From Alloalcanivorax xenomutans (lineage in GTDB: Bacteria; Pseudomonadota; Gammaproteobacteria; Pseudomonadales; Alcanivoracaceae), in contig NZ_OBMO01000001.1 in NCBI RefSeq assembly GCF_900217905.1, forward strand, positions 295,253-359,252: a stretch of DNA of 64,000 nucleotides. The letters run 5' to 3'. Shown piece after piece: positions 28,787 to 38,029 of this stretch. The position numbers were made by a program, and so were the translations under genes. The notes under the pieces are model-generated. The model saw only the letters and a program-made list of their open reading frames with translations. It was not told the DNA's origin and made no database searches. The stretch's first letter is position 1, and every line of letters begins with the position of its first letter.

Positions 28787-30055
28787 ATGGAGTGGATGCT
28801 CGAACACAGCACCCTGATGCTGCTCATTGCCGGCGGCGCCGGTTTCCTGATGGCCCTGGGCGTGGGCGCCAATGACGTTGCCAACGCCATGGGCACGTCG
28901 GTGGGGGCGCGGGCCCTCACCGTCAAACAGGCGGTTCTGATCGCCATCGTTTTCGAGTTCGCCGGGGCCTACCTGGCCGGCGGCGAAGTCACCGCCACCA
29001 TCCGCAAGGGCATCATCGACGCCGAGGTGTTCAACCAGACGCCTCATTATCTGGTCTACGGCATGCTCGCCGCGTTACTGGCCGCCGGTATCTGGCTGGT
29101 GGTGGCCTCCTGGGCGGGCTGGCCGGTATCGACCACCCACTCCATCGTCGGCGCCATCGTCGGCTTCGCCGCGGTTGGCGTGGGCATGGACTCGGTGCAT
29201 TGGGGGCAGGTGGGTTCCATCGTCGCCAGTTGGGTCACCTCGCCGCTGCTGGCGGGCTTCCTCTCCTTCGCCTTGATAAAGAGCGTGCAGAAACTGGTTC
29301 TCAACCATGACGACCCGTTCCAGCGGGCCAAGAAAGTGGTGCCGTTCTACATGTTCCTGGTGGGTTTCGTGATCACCAAGGTAACCCTGGTCAAAGGCCT
29401 CAAGCACGTGGGGCTGGAGATGAGCTTTGGCGCCAGCACCCTGTGGGCCATCGCCGGCGGCGCCGTGGTGGCCGGCCTCGGGGTTCTGTTCCTGAGCCGC
29501 ATCCAGCCGGATCCGGAAGCCGACAAGGATTTTCGTTTCAGTTCGGTGGAGCGGGTGTTCGCGGTACTGATGATTTTCACCGCCTGCGCCATGGCCTTCG
29601 CGCATGGCTCCAATGACGTGGCCAATGCGGTGGGCCCGCTGGCGGCGATCAGCAGCGTGCTCGCCAATGGCGGCGTGATTGGCAAGGAAGCGATTATTCC
29701 CAGTTGGGTTTTACTGGTAGGGGCCATGGGGATCGTCTTTGGCCTGGCGGTACTCGGCGCCCGGGTGATGGCCACGGTGGGCACCAAGATCACCGAGCTG
29801 ACCCCGAGCCGCGGCTTCGCCGCCGAACTGGGCGCCGCCACCACCGTGGTGCTGGCGTCCGGCACCGGCCTGCCCATCTCCACCACCCACACTCTGGTGG
29901 GCGCGGTACTCGGCGTCGGCATGGCGCGCGGCATTGGCTCGCTCAACCTGCGCGTGATCAGCACCATCTTCACCTCCTGGATCGTCACCCTGCCCGCCGG
30001 GGCGCTGTTGTCGATTCTGTTCTTCTATTTCTTCAAGGGCCTGTTCGGGGCCTGA
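28787..30055 (+). CDS. Low-affinity inorganic phosphate transporter, PiT family
   Basis: A 422-residue inner membrane symporter with about ten membrane helices and the internal duplication typical of PiT proteins: GANDVANAMGTSVGARAL near residue 26 and HGSNDVANAVGPLAAI near 268, together with two PxSTTH motifs (WPVSTTHSIVGA and LPISTTHTLVGA). It imports phosphate or metal phosphate with protons or sodium. It is co-directional with the DUF47 gene 27 bases upstream. The coupling cation cannot be deduced. Confidence 0.93.
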   Translation: MEWMLEHSTLMLLIAGGAGFLMALGVGANDVANAMGTSVGARALTVKQAVLIAIVFEFAGAYLAGGEVTATIRKGIIDAEVFNQTPHYLVYGMLAALLAAGIWLVVASWAGWPVSTTHSIVGAIVGFAAVGVGMDSVHWGQVGSIVASWVTSPLLAGFLSFALIKSVQKLVLNHDDPFQRAKKVVPFYMFLVGFVITKVTLVKGLKHVGLEMSFGASTLWAIAGGAVVAGLGVLFLSRIQPDPEADKDFRFSSVERVFAVLMIFTACAMAFAHGSNDVANAVGPLAAISSVLANGGVIGKEAIIPSWVLLVGAMGIVFGLAVLGARVMATVGTKITELTPSRGFAAELGAATTVVLASGTGLPISTTHTLVGAVLGVGMARGIGSLNLRVISTIFTSWIVTLPAGALLSILFFYFFKGLFGA

Positions 30056-30160
30056 CCCATCGCGGCCCACGGGCCGCGAGCGCTTTTGTCCCAGCCCCCT
30101 GGCGCGGCCCCGGCCGCGCTGGCTATACTGGCCCATCCCCTTGATTGGCCGAGAAAAACC

Positions 30161-31471
30161 GTGAGCACTACCGACCAGGTAAACTGGTTTCGCAACTCCT
30201 CCCCCTACATCAACGCCCATCGTGGCCGCACTTTCGTGGTGATGATGACCGGTGAGGTCCTGGACAGTCCGTTACTGCCCTCCCTGGTGCATGACCTGGC
30301 GCTGCTCAACACCCTCGGCGTGCGCCTGGTCCTGGTCCACGGGGCCCGGCCGCAGATCAGCCGGCGCCTTCATGCCGCCGGCCTGGAAACCCATTTCGAG
30401 CACCACACCCGGATCACCGACAGCGCCGCGCTGGAAGCGGTGATCGCCGCGGTGGGCGCACTGCGGCTGAAGCTGGAAGGCCTGTTCTCCATGGGGCTGG
30501 CGAACACCCCCATGCACAACGCCTCGATCCAGCTGATCAGCGGCAACTTCGTCATCGCCAAACCCAAGGGGGTACGCGATGGATTCGACTACCAGCACAC
30601 CGGCGAGGTGCGCCGCATAGAGGTCGGACCGATCCGCCGGCAGGTGGACGCCGGCAACGTGGTGCTGCTGTCACCGCTGGGAAGCTCCCCCACCGGCGAG
30701 CTGTTCAACCTGAATGCGGAGGAAGTGGCCTCCACCGCCGCCATCGCCCTGGCCGCCGACAAGTTGATCGTACTGGGCGACGGCGTGCGCATCGACGATG
30801 AACACCAACGCATACTGCGCGAGCTGACCCCGCAGGAAGCCGGGCGCCTGCTCGCCGACCAGCGCCTGCAGGACAGCGCCCTGGAACGGCATCTTACCGC
30901 CGCCTGTCACGCCGCCAGTAACGGTGTGGCACGCGCCCACCTGCTGGATGCCGGCGACGACGGCGTGCTGTTGAAGGAACTGTTCACCCGGGACGGCTGC
31001 GGCACCATGGTCACGCGGGAGACCTACGAAACCCTGCGCGGCGCGCGCATCGAGGATGTCGGCGGCGTGCTGGAACTGATCTCTCCGCTGGAGGCGGACG
31101 GCACCCTGGTGCGCCGTTCCCGGGAGCTGCTGGAAAGCGAGATACAACGCTTCCTGATCATCGAGCGGGATGGCATGGTGATCGCCTGCGCGGCGCTCTA
31201 CCCCTTCCCCGATGAAAAAGTGGGCGAGTTGGCCTGCGTCGCCGTGCATCCGCAGTATCGCAGTGGCGAGCGCGGCATTCAGTTGTTGCGGCAACTGGAG
31301 CGGCGGGCACGGGAACAGGGCCTGGAACGGCTGTTCGTGCTCACCACCCATACCGCCCACTGGTTCCAGGAACAGGGGTTCCAGCCGGCGGATGTGCACA
31401 GCCTGCCGGCGCAACGGCAACAGCTGTACAACTGGCAGCGCAATTCCAAGGTGTTCGTCAAGACGCTCTGA
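30161..31471 (+). CDS. argA: Amino-acid N-acetyltransferase (N-acetylglutamate synthase) ArgA
   Basis: Catalyses the first step of arginine synthesis, acetylating glutamate with acetyl-CoA. The 436-residue protein has an amino acid kinase-like domain (about 1-280; LVLVHGARPQIS near 45) used for arginine feedback binding, and a C-terminal GNAT domain (about 290-436) with ELACVAVHPQYRSGERG. The GTG at 30161 (MSTTDQVNWFRNSSPYI) matches the family start; upstream in-frame codons are rejected. A TATACT -10-like element lies at 30124-30129. An uncharacterised gene follows four bases later. Confidence 0.95.
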   Translation: MSTTDQVNWFRNSSPYINAHRGRTFVVMMTGEVLDSPLLPSLVHDLALLNTLGVRLVLVHGARPQISRRLHAAGLETHFEHHTRITDSAALEAVIAAVGALRLKLEGLFSMGLANTPMHNASIQLISGNFVIAKPKGVRDGFDYQHTGEVRRIEVGPIRRQVDAGNVVLLSPLGSSPTGELFNLNAEEVASTAAIALAADKLIVLGDGVRIDDEHQRILRELTPQEAGRLLADQRLQDSALERHLTAACHAASNGVARAHLLDAGDDGVLLKELFTRDGCGTMVTRETYETLRGARIEDVGGVLELISPLEADGTLVRRSRELLESEIQRFLIIERDGMVIACAALYPFPDEKVGELACVAVHPQYRSGERGIQLLRQLERRAREQGLERLFVLTTHTAHWFQEQGFQPADVHSLPAQRQQLYNWQRNSKVFVKTL

Positions 31472-31475
31472 CCAT

Positions 31476-32216
31476 ATGCCCAGTTCCCGGACCTCCGCCA
31501 CCGGCACCGCGCCCGACAGCGCCGGCCTTCGCCTGCGCCATTTTCTGGAGCGTTTTTTCCAACTGCGCCAGCATGGTGACGACGCGGTATTCCTGGCCCG
31601 CCTGCAGCGGCTGCGGGCCATCCAGCGGCAGCGGCTTGCCGATACCCACGCCGATCTGCTCGCCGATCAACGGCTGCAACCAGCGCTGACTTTCCTGCTG
31701 GATGACGTCTACGGTGGCCAGGATCTGCTGCCAGTGGCCACCGAAATTCGCCGTGCCCTGCCCAAGGCGCTGAAGTTACTGCCCGACCGGGTCATGGCCA
31801 CCTCCGCCCTGGCCCTGGAAGCGGCGATTCTCACCCAGGAACTGGATGAGGCCCTGGTCAGGACGCTGGGAGAGCGATTGGATCAGCCGCTGGACCAGGC
31901 CGGCTATGCCGAAGGCTACCGCGATCTCGGCGATGACGGAGCGCGCCGGCAACAGATCACACTGGTGGCGGAACTGGGGCCGCGGCTGGACCGCTATATC
32001 CGCTCACGCACCCTGCAGGCGACCTTCCGGCTGGTGCGCAAACCCGCTCATGCGGCGGGCTTCTCGAACCTGTATGATTTCATCGACCGCAGTTTCCGGG
32101 TAATGAAACCGGTGCCCAGCGTGACCGCCCTGCTCGAGCGCGTGGCGGCCCGCGAGGACGCGATCATGACGCGCCTGTTCGCCCGGCACCCTTTTCCGTT
32201 CAAGGACATCCCATGA
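31476..32216 (+). CDS. Conserved hypothetical protein coupled to ubiE
   Basis: A 246-residue soluble, mostly helical protein that I cannot assign to a characterised family. Recognisable pieces are [18 protein letters not shown] near the start and [14 protein letters not shown] near residue 68, which resembles a conserved gammaproteobacterial unknown. No signal peptide or membrane segment is seen. The ATG at 31476 is four bases after the argA stop, and the TGA overlaps the ubiE start (ATGA), so it is expressed between argA and the ubiquinone genes. A link to ubiquinone synthesis is only a neighbourhood guess. Confidence 0.7.
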   Translation: MPSSRTSATGTAPDSAGLRLRHFLERFFQLRQHGDDAVFLARLQRLRAIQRQRLADTHADLLADQRLQPALTFLLDDVYGGQDLLPVATEIRRALPKALKLLPDRVMATSALALEAAILTQELDEALVRTLGERLDQPLDQAGYAEGYRDLGDDGARRQQITLVAELGPRLDRYIRSRTLQATFRLVRKPAHAAGFSNLYDFIDRSFRVMKPVPSVTALLERVAAREDAIMTRLFARHPFPFKDIP

Positions 32217-32971
32217 CCGACGCCAACGACGACAAAGTAACCCACTTCGGCTACCAGCAGGTTCCCTGGCAGGAAAAACAGCAGCGGGTGGCGGGCGTGT
32301 TCCGTTCGGTGGCGGCCAAATACGACGTCATGAACGACCTGATTTCACTGGGAAGCCACCGCATCCTCAAACGCATGACCATCGAACTGGCCGGGGTGCG
32401 TCCGGGCCAGCGAGTGCTGGATCTGGCCGGCGGCACCGGCGATCTGGCGATCAAATTCTCCCGTCTGGCCGGCGAAACCGGCCAGGTGGTGCTGGCCGAC
32501 ATCAATGACGCGATGCTGGCGGTGGGCCGGGACCGGCTCTACGACGCGGGTTGCGGGCACAACACACAAGTGGCCCAGGTCAATGGTGAGTGCCTTCCTT
32601 TCGCCGACAATAGCTTCCACTGCGTGACCATCGCCTTCGGCTTGCGCAACATCACCGACAAGGACGCGGCCCTGCGCTCCATGCTGCGCGTGCTCAAACC
32701 CGGTGGCCGTCTGCTGGTACTGGAGTTCTCACAGCCGGTGAACAAGCCCTTCGCCAAGCTGTATGACCTGTACTCCTTCGCGGTCTGGCCGCGGCTGGGC
32801 AAACTGGTGGTCAATGACGCCGACAGTTATCAGTACCTGGCCGAGTCGATCCGCATGCACCCGGACCAGGACACTTTGCAGGGCATGATGGACGAGGCCG
32901 GCTTCGTGCGTACCGAATACTTCAACATGATCGGCGGCGTGGTGGCCCTGCACCGGGGGTTCAAAGCCTGA
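32213..32971 (+). CDS. ubiE: Ubiquinone/menaquinone methyltransferase UbiE
   Basis: C-methylates demethylmenaquinol and 2-methoxy-6-polyprenyl-1,4-benzoquinol using S-adenosylmethionine. The 252-residue protein has [19 protein letters not shown] near residue 29, the SAM-binding [12 protein letters not shown] near 66-77, and the family block [20 protein letters not shown]. These are diagnostic. It overlaps the upstream unknown gene (ATGA) and ubiJ (TGATG). Confidence 0.97.
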   Translation: MTDANDDKVTHFGYQQVPWQEKQQRVAGVFRSVAAKYDVMNDLISLGSHRILKRMTIELAGVRPGQRVLDLAGGTGDLAIKFSRLAGETGQVVLADINDAMLAVGRDRLYDAGCGHNTQVAQVNGECLPFADNSFHCVTIAFGLRNITDKDAALRSMLRVLKPGGRLLVLEFSQPVNKPFAKLYDLYSFAVWPRLGKLVVNDADSYQYLAESIRMHPDQDTLQGMMDEAGFVRTEYFNMIGGVVALHRGFKA

Positions 32972-33600
32972 TGTCGGATCCCGGACTGCTCTCCACCACC
33001 GCCGTGGCCGCCCTGGAGCGGGCCATCAACACGGCGTTGCGCGGCGACCCGGTGACCGCCGCCGCGCTTAGCCAGCATGCTGGCCGGTTGCTGGCGGTAC
33101 ACAGCACTTTGCCGCGCACCTCGGTGTTTCTACTGATCGTGGACGATGGCGTCGAGCTGTATCTGCGCAGCGAAGCGGCGGCGGACGTCAGCGTCACCGG
33201 CAATCCGGTGGACTTGGCCGCGCTGCTGCTGGACTGGAAACGACAGCCCAGCGCCATTGGCGGCCCGGTTCGCATCGAAGGCAATCGCGAGTTGCTGCAG
33301 TCCCTGCGCGAGCTGGCCCGCGACCTGCAACTGGACTGGGGCGCCATGCTGGAACCGGCGCTTGGCGGTGAGTTGGCGCAGACTCTGCACCAGGGTGCCA
33401 TGCGTCTGGGCGGTTGGGCCCGTGAAGCATTTCGCCGCATTGGCGACCAGGTGGGCGACTACCTGGGTAACGAATCCGGCCTGCTGGCGCTGCGCCGGGA
33501 AGTGTACGAGTTCTACCAGGACGTGGATGAGCTGCGCGGTGATGTGGACCGCCTGGAAGCCCGCGTTCAGCGTCTGTTATCAAGGAGTTCCACGCCCTGA
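32971..33600 (+). CDS. ubiJ: Ubiquinone biosynthesis accessory factor UbiJ
   Basis: A 209-residue protein with an N-terminal SCP2-like lipid-binding domain and a C-terminal coiled coil (VYEFYQDVDELRGDVDRLEA). UbiJ helps organise the soluble ubiquinone biosynthesis complex with UbiK. The identification rests mostly on position between ubiE and ubiB and on the matching domain plan and length (E. coli UbiJ has 201 residues). The start overlaps the ubiE stop, and the stop overlaps the ubiB start, both as TGATG. Confidence 0.88.
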   Translation: MSDPGLLSTTAVAALERAINTALRGDPVTAAALSQHAGRLLAVHSTLPRTSVFLLIVDDGVELYLRSEAAADVSVTGNPVDLAALLLDWKRQPSAIGGPVRIEGNRELLQSLRELARDLQLDWGAMLEPALGGELAQTLHQGAMRLGGWAREAFRRIGDQVGDYLGNESGLLALRREVYEFYQDVDELRGDVDRLEARVQRLLSRSSTP

Positions 33601-35216
33601 TGCCACCGTTTGCCCGTTTGTTCTCGGTCGCCCTGGTGGTGTGCCGCTATCGTCTGCTGTCCCTGCTTCCGGCGCATCCCATTCGCCCGCTGCTGGTCTT
33701 TCTGCAGTACCTGGTGCCAACCAGCTGGCGCGGCACCGGCGACCTCAGCGAAGGCGAACGTCTGCGGTTGGCGCTGGAGGAGTTAGGGCCGATCTTCATC
33801 AAATTCGGCCAGTTGATGGCCACTCGCCGGGATCTGCTGCCACCGGACTGGACCGAATCCCTGGCGCGCCTGCAGGATCAGGTGGCGCCCTTCGATGGCG
33901 GTGAAGCCCGGCAAAAGGTCCAGGCCAGTCTGCCCAAGCCCTTCGATCAGGTGTTCGCCACCTTCGACGAGCGGCCATTGGCCTCCGCCTCGGTGGCCCA
34001 GGTGCATCCGGCCACCTTGCTGGACGGCCGCGAGGTGGTGGTCAAGGTATTGCGCCCCGGTGTCGAAATGAAGGTGGAGCGGGACCTGCGAGTAATGGGC
34101 TTCGGCGCCCGGGTACTGGAGAAACTCTGGGCTGACTCCCGCTATTTCCATCCGGTGCGGGTGGTGCGCGACTACCAGTCGGTGATCCGTGGCGAACTGG
34201 ACCTGGAACAGGAAGCCAGCAACAGCGAGACCATGCGCCGGCATTTCCTGTTCAGCTCCCTGCTGCACATCCCGGAGGTGCACCTGGATGTGTCCTCCCG
34301 CCAGGTGATGATCTCCGATCGCATTTACGGTATCCCGGTCAACGATATCGAGCGCATCAAGGCCGCTGGCATCGACCCTCGGGCCCTGGCCGAACGCGGT
34401 GTGGAAATCTTCTTCGCCCAGGTGTTCCGGCACAATTTCTTCCATGCCGACATGCACCCGGGCAATATTTTCGTCAATCCGGCCAACCCGGATCTGCCCC
34501 AGTACATGGCGGTGGATTGCGCCATTGCCGGACGCCTGTCCCGCCAAGATCTCAACGTGCTGGGGCGCATGGTCCTGGCGGTGATGCGCGAGGATTACCC
34601 GATGCTGGTGGACCTGGTGATCCGGGCGGGATGGAGCAACGCCCCGATCGACCGCCACCGTTTCGAGCAGGAGGCCACCCAACTGCTGGCGCCAGTACGC
34701 TCCGCCTCGCTGGAGCAGCTGGAATTCGCCCCGTTGATCCTGCGCCTGTTTGATCTGGCCCGGGAATATCATATCGAGGCGCCGGTACAATATGTGCTGT
34801 TAATGAAGACCCTGGTGCATATCGAGGGGCTCGGCCGCAGCATTTACCCGCAACTGGATATCTGGACCGTGGGACGGCCGTTGCTGGAAGCGTGGATGAT
34901 GGAGGAGTACGGCCCGACCGCCACGCTCAACAAACTGCGCAACCGGCTACCGGAATGGACCGCTCAATTGCCGGAAATGCCCGATCTGCTGCGTGACGCC
35001 CTGGAAAATCTGCGCGATCAGCCACAGCGGCAACGGGACCTGGAATTCCGCCTGGCACTAAACTTGCGACGCAATCGGCGCCGCGTCCTGGCGGGTATCG
35101 GCGGGGTGGCGCTGGGACTGCTGGCGGGCATCGACGTGCTGCTGGCCGGCAGCGGCTGGGCCTGGCCCCTGGCCGGCGCCGGCGCCGTGTTGCTGGCATG
35201 GTCGTTGCGCGCGTAG
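33600..35216 (+). CDS. ubiB: UbiB, ABC1/ADCK-like protein required for ubiquinone synthesis
   Basis: A 538-residue atypical protein kinase-like ATPase needed for ubiquinone production. The family-defining KxGQ motif is at 68-71 (FIKFGQLMATRRDLLPP). The Ala-rich nucleotide loop is SASVAQVH, and the catalytic loop is HADMHPGNIFVN. Two hydrophobic segments at about 495-535 anchor it to the membrane. The length is as in E. coli (546). It overlaps ubiJ by TGATG. There is a 50-base gap to hisE with TACACT as a possible -10. Confidence 0.96.
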   Translation: MPPFARLFSVALVVCRYRLLSLLPAHPIRPLLVFLQYLVPTSWRGTGDLSEGERLRLALEELGPIFIKFGQLMATRRDLLPPDWTESLARLQDQVAPFDGGEARQKVQASLPKPFDQVFATFDERPLASASVAQVHPATLLDGREVVVKVLRPGVEMKVERDLRVMGFGARVLEKLWADSRYFHPVRVVRDYQSVIRGELDLEQEASNSETMRRHFLFSSLLHIPEVHLDVSSRQVMISDRIYGIPVNDIERIKAAGIDPRALAERGVEIFFAQVFRHNFFHADMHPGNIFVNPANPDLPQYMAVDCAIAGRLSRQDLNVLGRMVLAVMREDYPMLVDLVIRAGWSNAPIDRHRFEQEATQLLAPVRSASLEQLEFAPLILRLFDLAREYHIEAPVQYVLLMKTLVHIEGLGRSIYPQLDIWTVGRPLLEAWMMEEYGPTATLNKLRNRLPEWTAQLPEMPDLLRDALENLRDQPQRQRDLEFRLALNLRRNRRRVLAGIGGVALGLLAGIDVLLAGSGWAWPLAGAGAVLLAWSLRA

Positions 35217-35266
35217 GTGAACCGGCCCGTACTTTGCTACACTGACGGGCCTGCACTGGAGACACC

Positions 35267-35596
35267 ATGTCGGATATTCTTAACCAATTGCACCAAGTCC
35301 TGGAGGCCCGCAAAGGGGCGGACCCGGACAGTTCCTATGTGGCGAGTCTGTACCATAAGGGCCTGAACAAGATCCTGGAGAAAGTCGGCGAGGAAGCCGT
35401 GGAAACCCTGCTCGCGGCCCGGGACCTGGAAGCCGGCGGCGAGGCCCAGGCCTTGATCAGTGAAACCGCTGATCTGTGGTTTCATTCCATGGTCATGTTG
35501 GCCCACCTAGGATTGCACCCCGACCAAGTGCTGGCGGAACTGGAGCGTCGCTTCGGCCTGTCCGGGCACGAAGAAAAAGCCTCTCGAGGAGATTAA
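35267..35596 (+). CDS. hisE: Phosphoribosyl-ATP pyrophosphatase HisE
   Basis: Second step of histidine synthesis: hydrolysis of phosphoribosyl-ATP to phosphoribosyl-AMP. The 109-residue all-alpha MazG-like protein has [20 protein letters not shown] and [12 protein letters not shown], whose acidic residues bind magnesium. The cyclohydrolase gene hisI, which in Pseudomonas lies between ubiB and hisE, is absent here. tatA follows two bases later, with its ribosome site in the end of hisE. Confidence 0.95.
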   Translation: MSDILNQLHQVLEARKGADPDSSYVASLYHKGLNKILEKVGEEAVETLLAARDLEAGGEAQALISETADLWFHSMVMLAHLGLHPDQVLAELERRFGLSGHEEKASRGD

Positions 35597-35598
35597 TC

Positions 35599-35826
35599 AT
35601 GTTTTCCGGTATCAGTATTTGGCAATTGCTCATCGTCCTGGCCATCGTGGTTCTGCTGTTCGGGACCAAGAAGCTGCGCAACATCGGCAACGATCTCGGC
35701 GGCGCGGTCAAGGGCTTCAAGGACTCCATGCGTGACGGAGAAAATGAGCAGGACCAGCAACGTCTGGCCGACGACCAGCGCGAGACCACCCAGGAACAGA
35801 AAGAAAAGGACAAGGATCAGGTCTGA
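35599..35826 (+). CDS. tatA: Sec-independent protein translocase subunit TatA
   Basis: A 75-residue protein with one N-terminal membrane helix ([20 protein letters not shown], about residues 6-25), the FG hinge and an amphipathic helix ([19 protein letters not shown]), followed by a charged tail. It forms the pore-like assembly that moves folded twin-arginine substrates. AGGAGA lies upstream of the ATG. It is the first gene of tatABC. Confidence 0.95.
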   Translation: MFSGISIWQLLIVLAIVVLLFGTKKLRNIGNDLGGAVKGFKDSMRDGENEQDQQRLADDQRETTQEQKEKDKDQV

Positions 35827-35847
35827 CCTGAGCGGAGCCGCTAACCC

Positions 35848-36243
35848 ATGTTCGATGTCGGCTTTTCCGAGCTGCTGCTGATTTTTGTTATCGCCCTGGT
35901 GGTGCTGGGCCCCGAGCGCCTGCCGAAAGCGGCCCGCACTCTGGGCTACTGGGTAGGCCGTGCCCGCTCCACCTTCAATAACCTGCGCAACGAGCTGGAA
36001 CGCGAAGCGTTGAACATGGACATGCGTGAGCGCATGGAAAAACAGATGCGGGAAATGGGGCTGGACGAAGACAGCATCCGCAAGGCCAAGGACAGCCTGC
36101 TGTCTCCGCACGAAGTGGCCGAAGCCCGGCGCAAGCCGGAACCGCCAGCCCAGAGCGAGACCGATCTGAACGCCACGGATGATACTCCCGCGCCTTCCGA
36201 ACCCTCCTCTTCCCGCCCGGCGGAGAACAAGTCCAATGAATGA
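35848..36243 (+). CDS. tatB: Sec-independent protein translocase subunit TatB
   Basis: A 131-residue protein beginning [20 protein letters not shown], with the conserved Glu8 and the GPERLP motif after a single membrane helix, then a long amphipathic/charged helix and a proline-serine-rich tail. With TatC it recognises twin-arginine signal peptides. The last eight bases overlap the tatC start (AATGAATGA). Confidence 0.95.
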   Translation: MFDVGFSELLLIFVIALVVLGPERLPKAARTLGYWVGRARSTFNNLRNELEREALNMDMRERMEKQMREMGLDEDSIRKAKDSLLSPHEVAEARRKPEPPAQSETDLNATDDTPAPSEPSSSRPAENKSNE

Positions 36244-37015
36244 CGAGCACCACGGCGATACCGCGCAACCGCTGGTAGCTCACCTTCTGGAACTGCGTAA
36301 CCGCCTGCTACGGGCAGTGGTGGCGGTTCTGGTGGTGTTCCTGTGTCTGTTTTATTTTTCCCGGGAACTGTACACGCTGATCGCCGCGCCCCTCATGCAG
36401 GCAATGCCCGAGGGCACCCACATGATCGCCACCGGCGTGGCCGCGCCCTTCCTGGCACCGTTCAAACTGACGCTGTATCTGAGCATCTTCGTGGCGGTCC
36501 CGGTCATTCTGCATCAGGCCTGGGCCTTCGTGGCCCCGGGGCTCTACCGCCATGAAAAACGGCTGGCGATCCCGTTGCTGATGAGCAGCGTTCTGCTGTT
36601 CTACGCTGGCGCCGCCTTCGCCTACTTCGTGGTCTTCCCGTTGATGTTCCAGTTCTTCACCTCGGTGGCCCCGGAAGGCGTGGCCGTGTCCACCGACATC
36701 AGCAGTTATCTGGATTTCGTACTGGCGCTGTTTCTGGCTTTCGGTGTCGCCTTCGAGCTGCCCATCGCCATCGTCCTGCTGATCGCCTCCGGCGCCACCA
36801 CCGCCGCCAAGCTGGCCTCCTCACGGGCCTATGTGGTGGTGGCCTGTTTTGTGCTCGGCATGCTGCTGACCCCCCCGGACATTATCAGCCAGACCTTGCT
36901 CGCCCTGCCCATGTGGCTGCTGTTTGAAGTAGGGCTGATCTTCGGCCGGTTCGTCGAGAAGGAAAAAGTGCAGCGGGAAGAGGAAAACAACGGCGTTTCC
37001 GCCAAGGACGAGTGA
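36236..37015 (+). CDS. tatC: Sec-independent protein translocase subunit TatC
   Basis: A 259-residue polytopic protein with six membrane helices. [19 protein letters not shown] near the start is the family signature, with the conserved Glu in the first cytoplasmic region. [21 protein letters not shown] marks the last helices. It receives the signal peptide in Tat export. The ATG at 36236 overlaps the tatB end. A REP-like repeat cluster lies downstream before the convergent hydrolase gene. Confidence 0.96.
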   Translation: MNDEHHGDTAQPLVAHLLELRNRLLRAVVAVLVVFLCLFYFSRELYTLIAAPLMQAMPEGTHMIATGVAAPFLAPFKLTLYLSIFVAVPVILHQAWAFVAPGLYRHEKRLAIPLLMSSVLLFYAGAAFAYFVVFPLMFQFFTSVAPEGVAVSTDISSYLDFVLALFLAFGVAFELPIAIVLLIASGATTAAKLASSRAYVVVACFVLGMLLTPPDIISQTLLALPMWLLFEVGLIFGRFVEKEKVQREEENNGVSAKDE

Positions 37016-37060
37016 GAGGTTGATCGTGGTACTTTCTTTGGCCGCTCCTGGCAGGAAAGC

Positions 37061-37172
37061 AGCGGCGGGAAGCGGCCACGGCCGCGAATGCCCCCCCGAG
37101 CCGTTGGGCATTCGCTTGCAAGCAAGCTCCCACAGCGGCTTCGTAGCATGTGGGAGCCAGCCTGCTGGCGAA
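37061..37172. repeat. REP/BIME-like palindromic repeat cluster, copy 1
   Basis: Three units in alternating orientation: GGGAAGCGGCCACGGCCGCG (37068-37087), the minus-strand form of GGGAGCTTGCTTGCAAGCGA (about 37111-37131), and TGTGGGAGCCAGCCTGCTGG (from 37149). It lies between convergent tatC and a hydrolase gene. Related units are at 42041 and 62487. The stems differ between variants but stay paired. Confidence 0.75.
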
Positions 37173-37192
37173 GGGACGCGCCAGCTTGACGA

Positions 37193-38029
37193 TCAGCCTC
37201 CCAGGCACGCCTTGTCGCGCAGGAAATCGACGATCCGGGCGCGAACCGCTGGATCCCTCGTTCCCTGCCCATGGCCGCCGCGCAGCGGCTGAAACAGCTT
37301 CGGTGCCTCGGCGGCGTGGTACAGGCGCTCGCCCTGTGCATAGGGGATCACTGGATCTTCCCGGCTATGCAGAATCAGTAACGGGCGCGGTGCCAAAGCG
37401 GCAATGTTGCTCTCCGGATCCCAGTCGCGCGGTGGCAACGTCGGCACCACCAGCCATTGCAACGGCCACAGCAACCAGCTGCGCCCCATTACATCCTTGG
37501 CAATGTCCCGATAACTGGCGAAGGTGCCCTCGAACACCACGCACTGGACCTTGCCCTCATTGGCCGGCCGCGCCAGCACCCGGGTTCCCATGGCCGCCCC
37601 AAGACTTTGACCAAACAAAATAATCGGCTTGCCCTCGGCACGCCCGGAAGCCGCCAACCAGTCCAGTCCCAGTTGGATGTCATCGAACACCTCCGGCAGC
37701 CCGGCGGAACCTTCCGACAAACCGTAGCCCCGGTAATCCAGCAGCAGCACATTGAAACCCTGCTCCGGCATCCATTGCACATTGGCCAGATGCGTGCTGA
37801 TGTTCTCCGCATTACCGTGCAGATAATAAACGGTGGCAACGCTGTCTCCGCGGGCCGGCAGCCACCAGGCATGCAGGCGCAGCCCGTCCGGATGAATCAG
37901 CACCACGTCCTCATAATCCAGCCCCTGGCGTGCCGGATTCTGCGCCCAGGGCTTCATCGGATAGAAGAACACGCCACTGCATCCGCTTACCAGCAACGGC
38001 ACCAACAGCAGCATCAGTCGTAATACCAT
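37193..38029 (-). CDS. Alpha/beta-hydrolase lipoprotein
   Basis: A 278-residue serine hydrolase of the BAAT/Bem46-like group. The N-terminus is a lipoprotein signal with lipobox LVSGC (Cys17). The nucleophile elbow is FGQSLGAAMG with Ser142. The acid and base are likely the Asp in SREDPVIP and the His in GGHGQG. The ATG at 38029 has GGAG five bases upstream; a GTG two codons earlier is less likely. It overlaps the end of the DUF4105 gene by 16 bases and so is probably co-expressed. The substrate is unknown. Confidence 0.82.
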   Translation of the reverse strand: MVLRLMLLLVPLLVSGCSGVFFYPMKPWAQNPARQGLDYEDVVLIHPDGLRLHAWWLPARGDSVATVYYLHGNAENISTHLANVQWMPEQGFNVLLLDYRGYGLSEGSAGLPEVFDDIQLGLDWLAASGRAEGKPIILFGQSLGAAMGTRVLARPANEGKVQCVVFEGTFASYRDIAKDVMGRSWLLWPLQWLVVPTLPPRDWDPESNIAALAPRPLLILHSREDPVIPYAQGERLYHAAEAPKLFQPLRGGHGQGTRDPAVRARIVDFLRDKACLGG

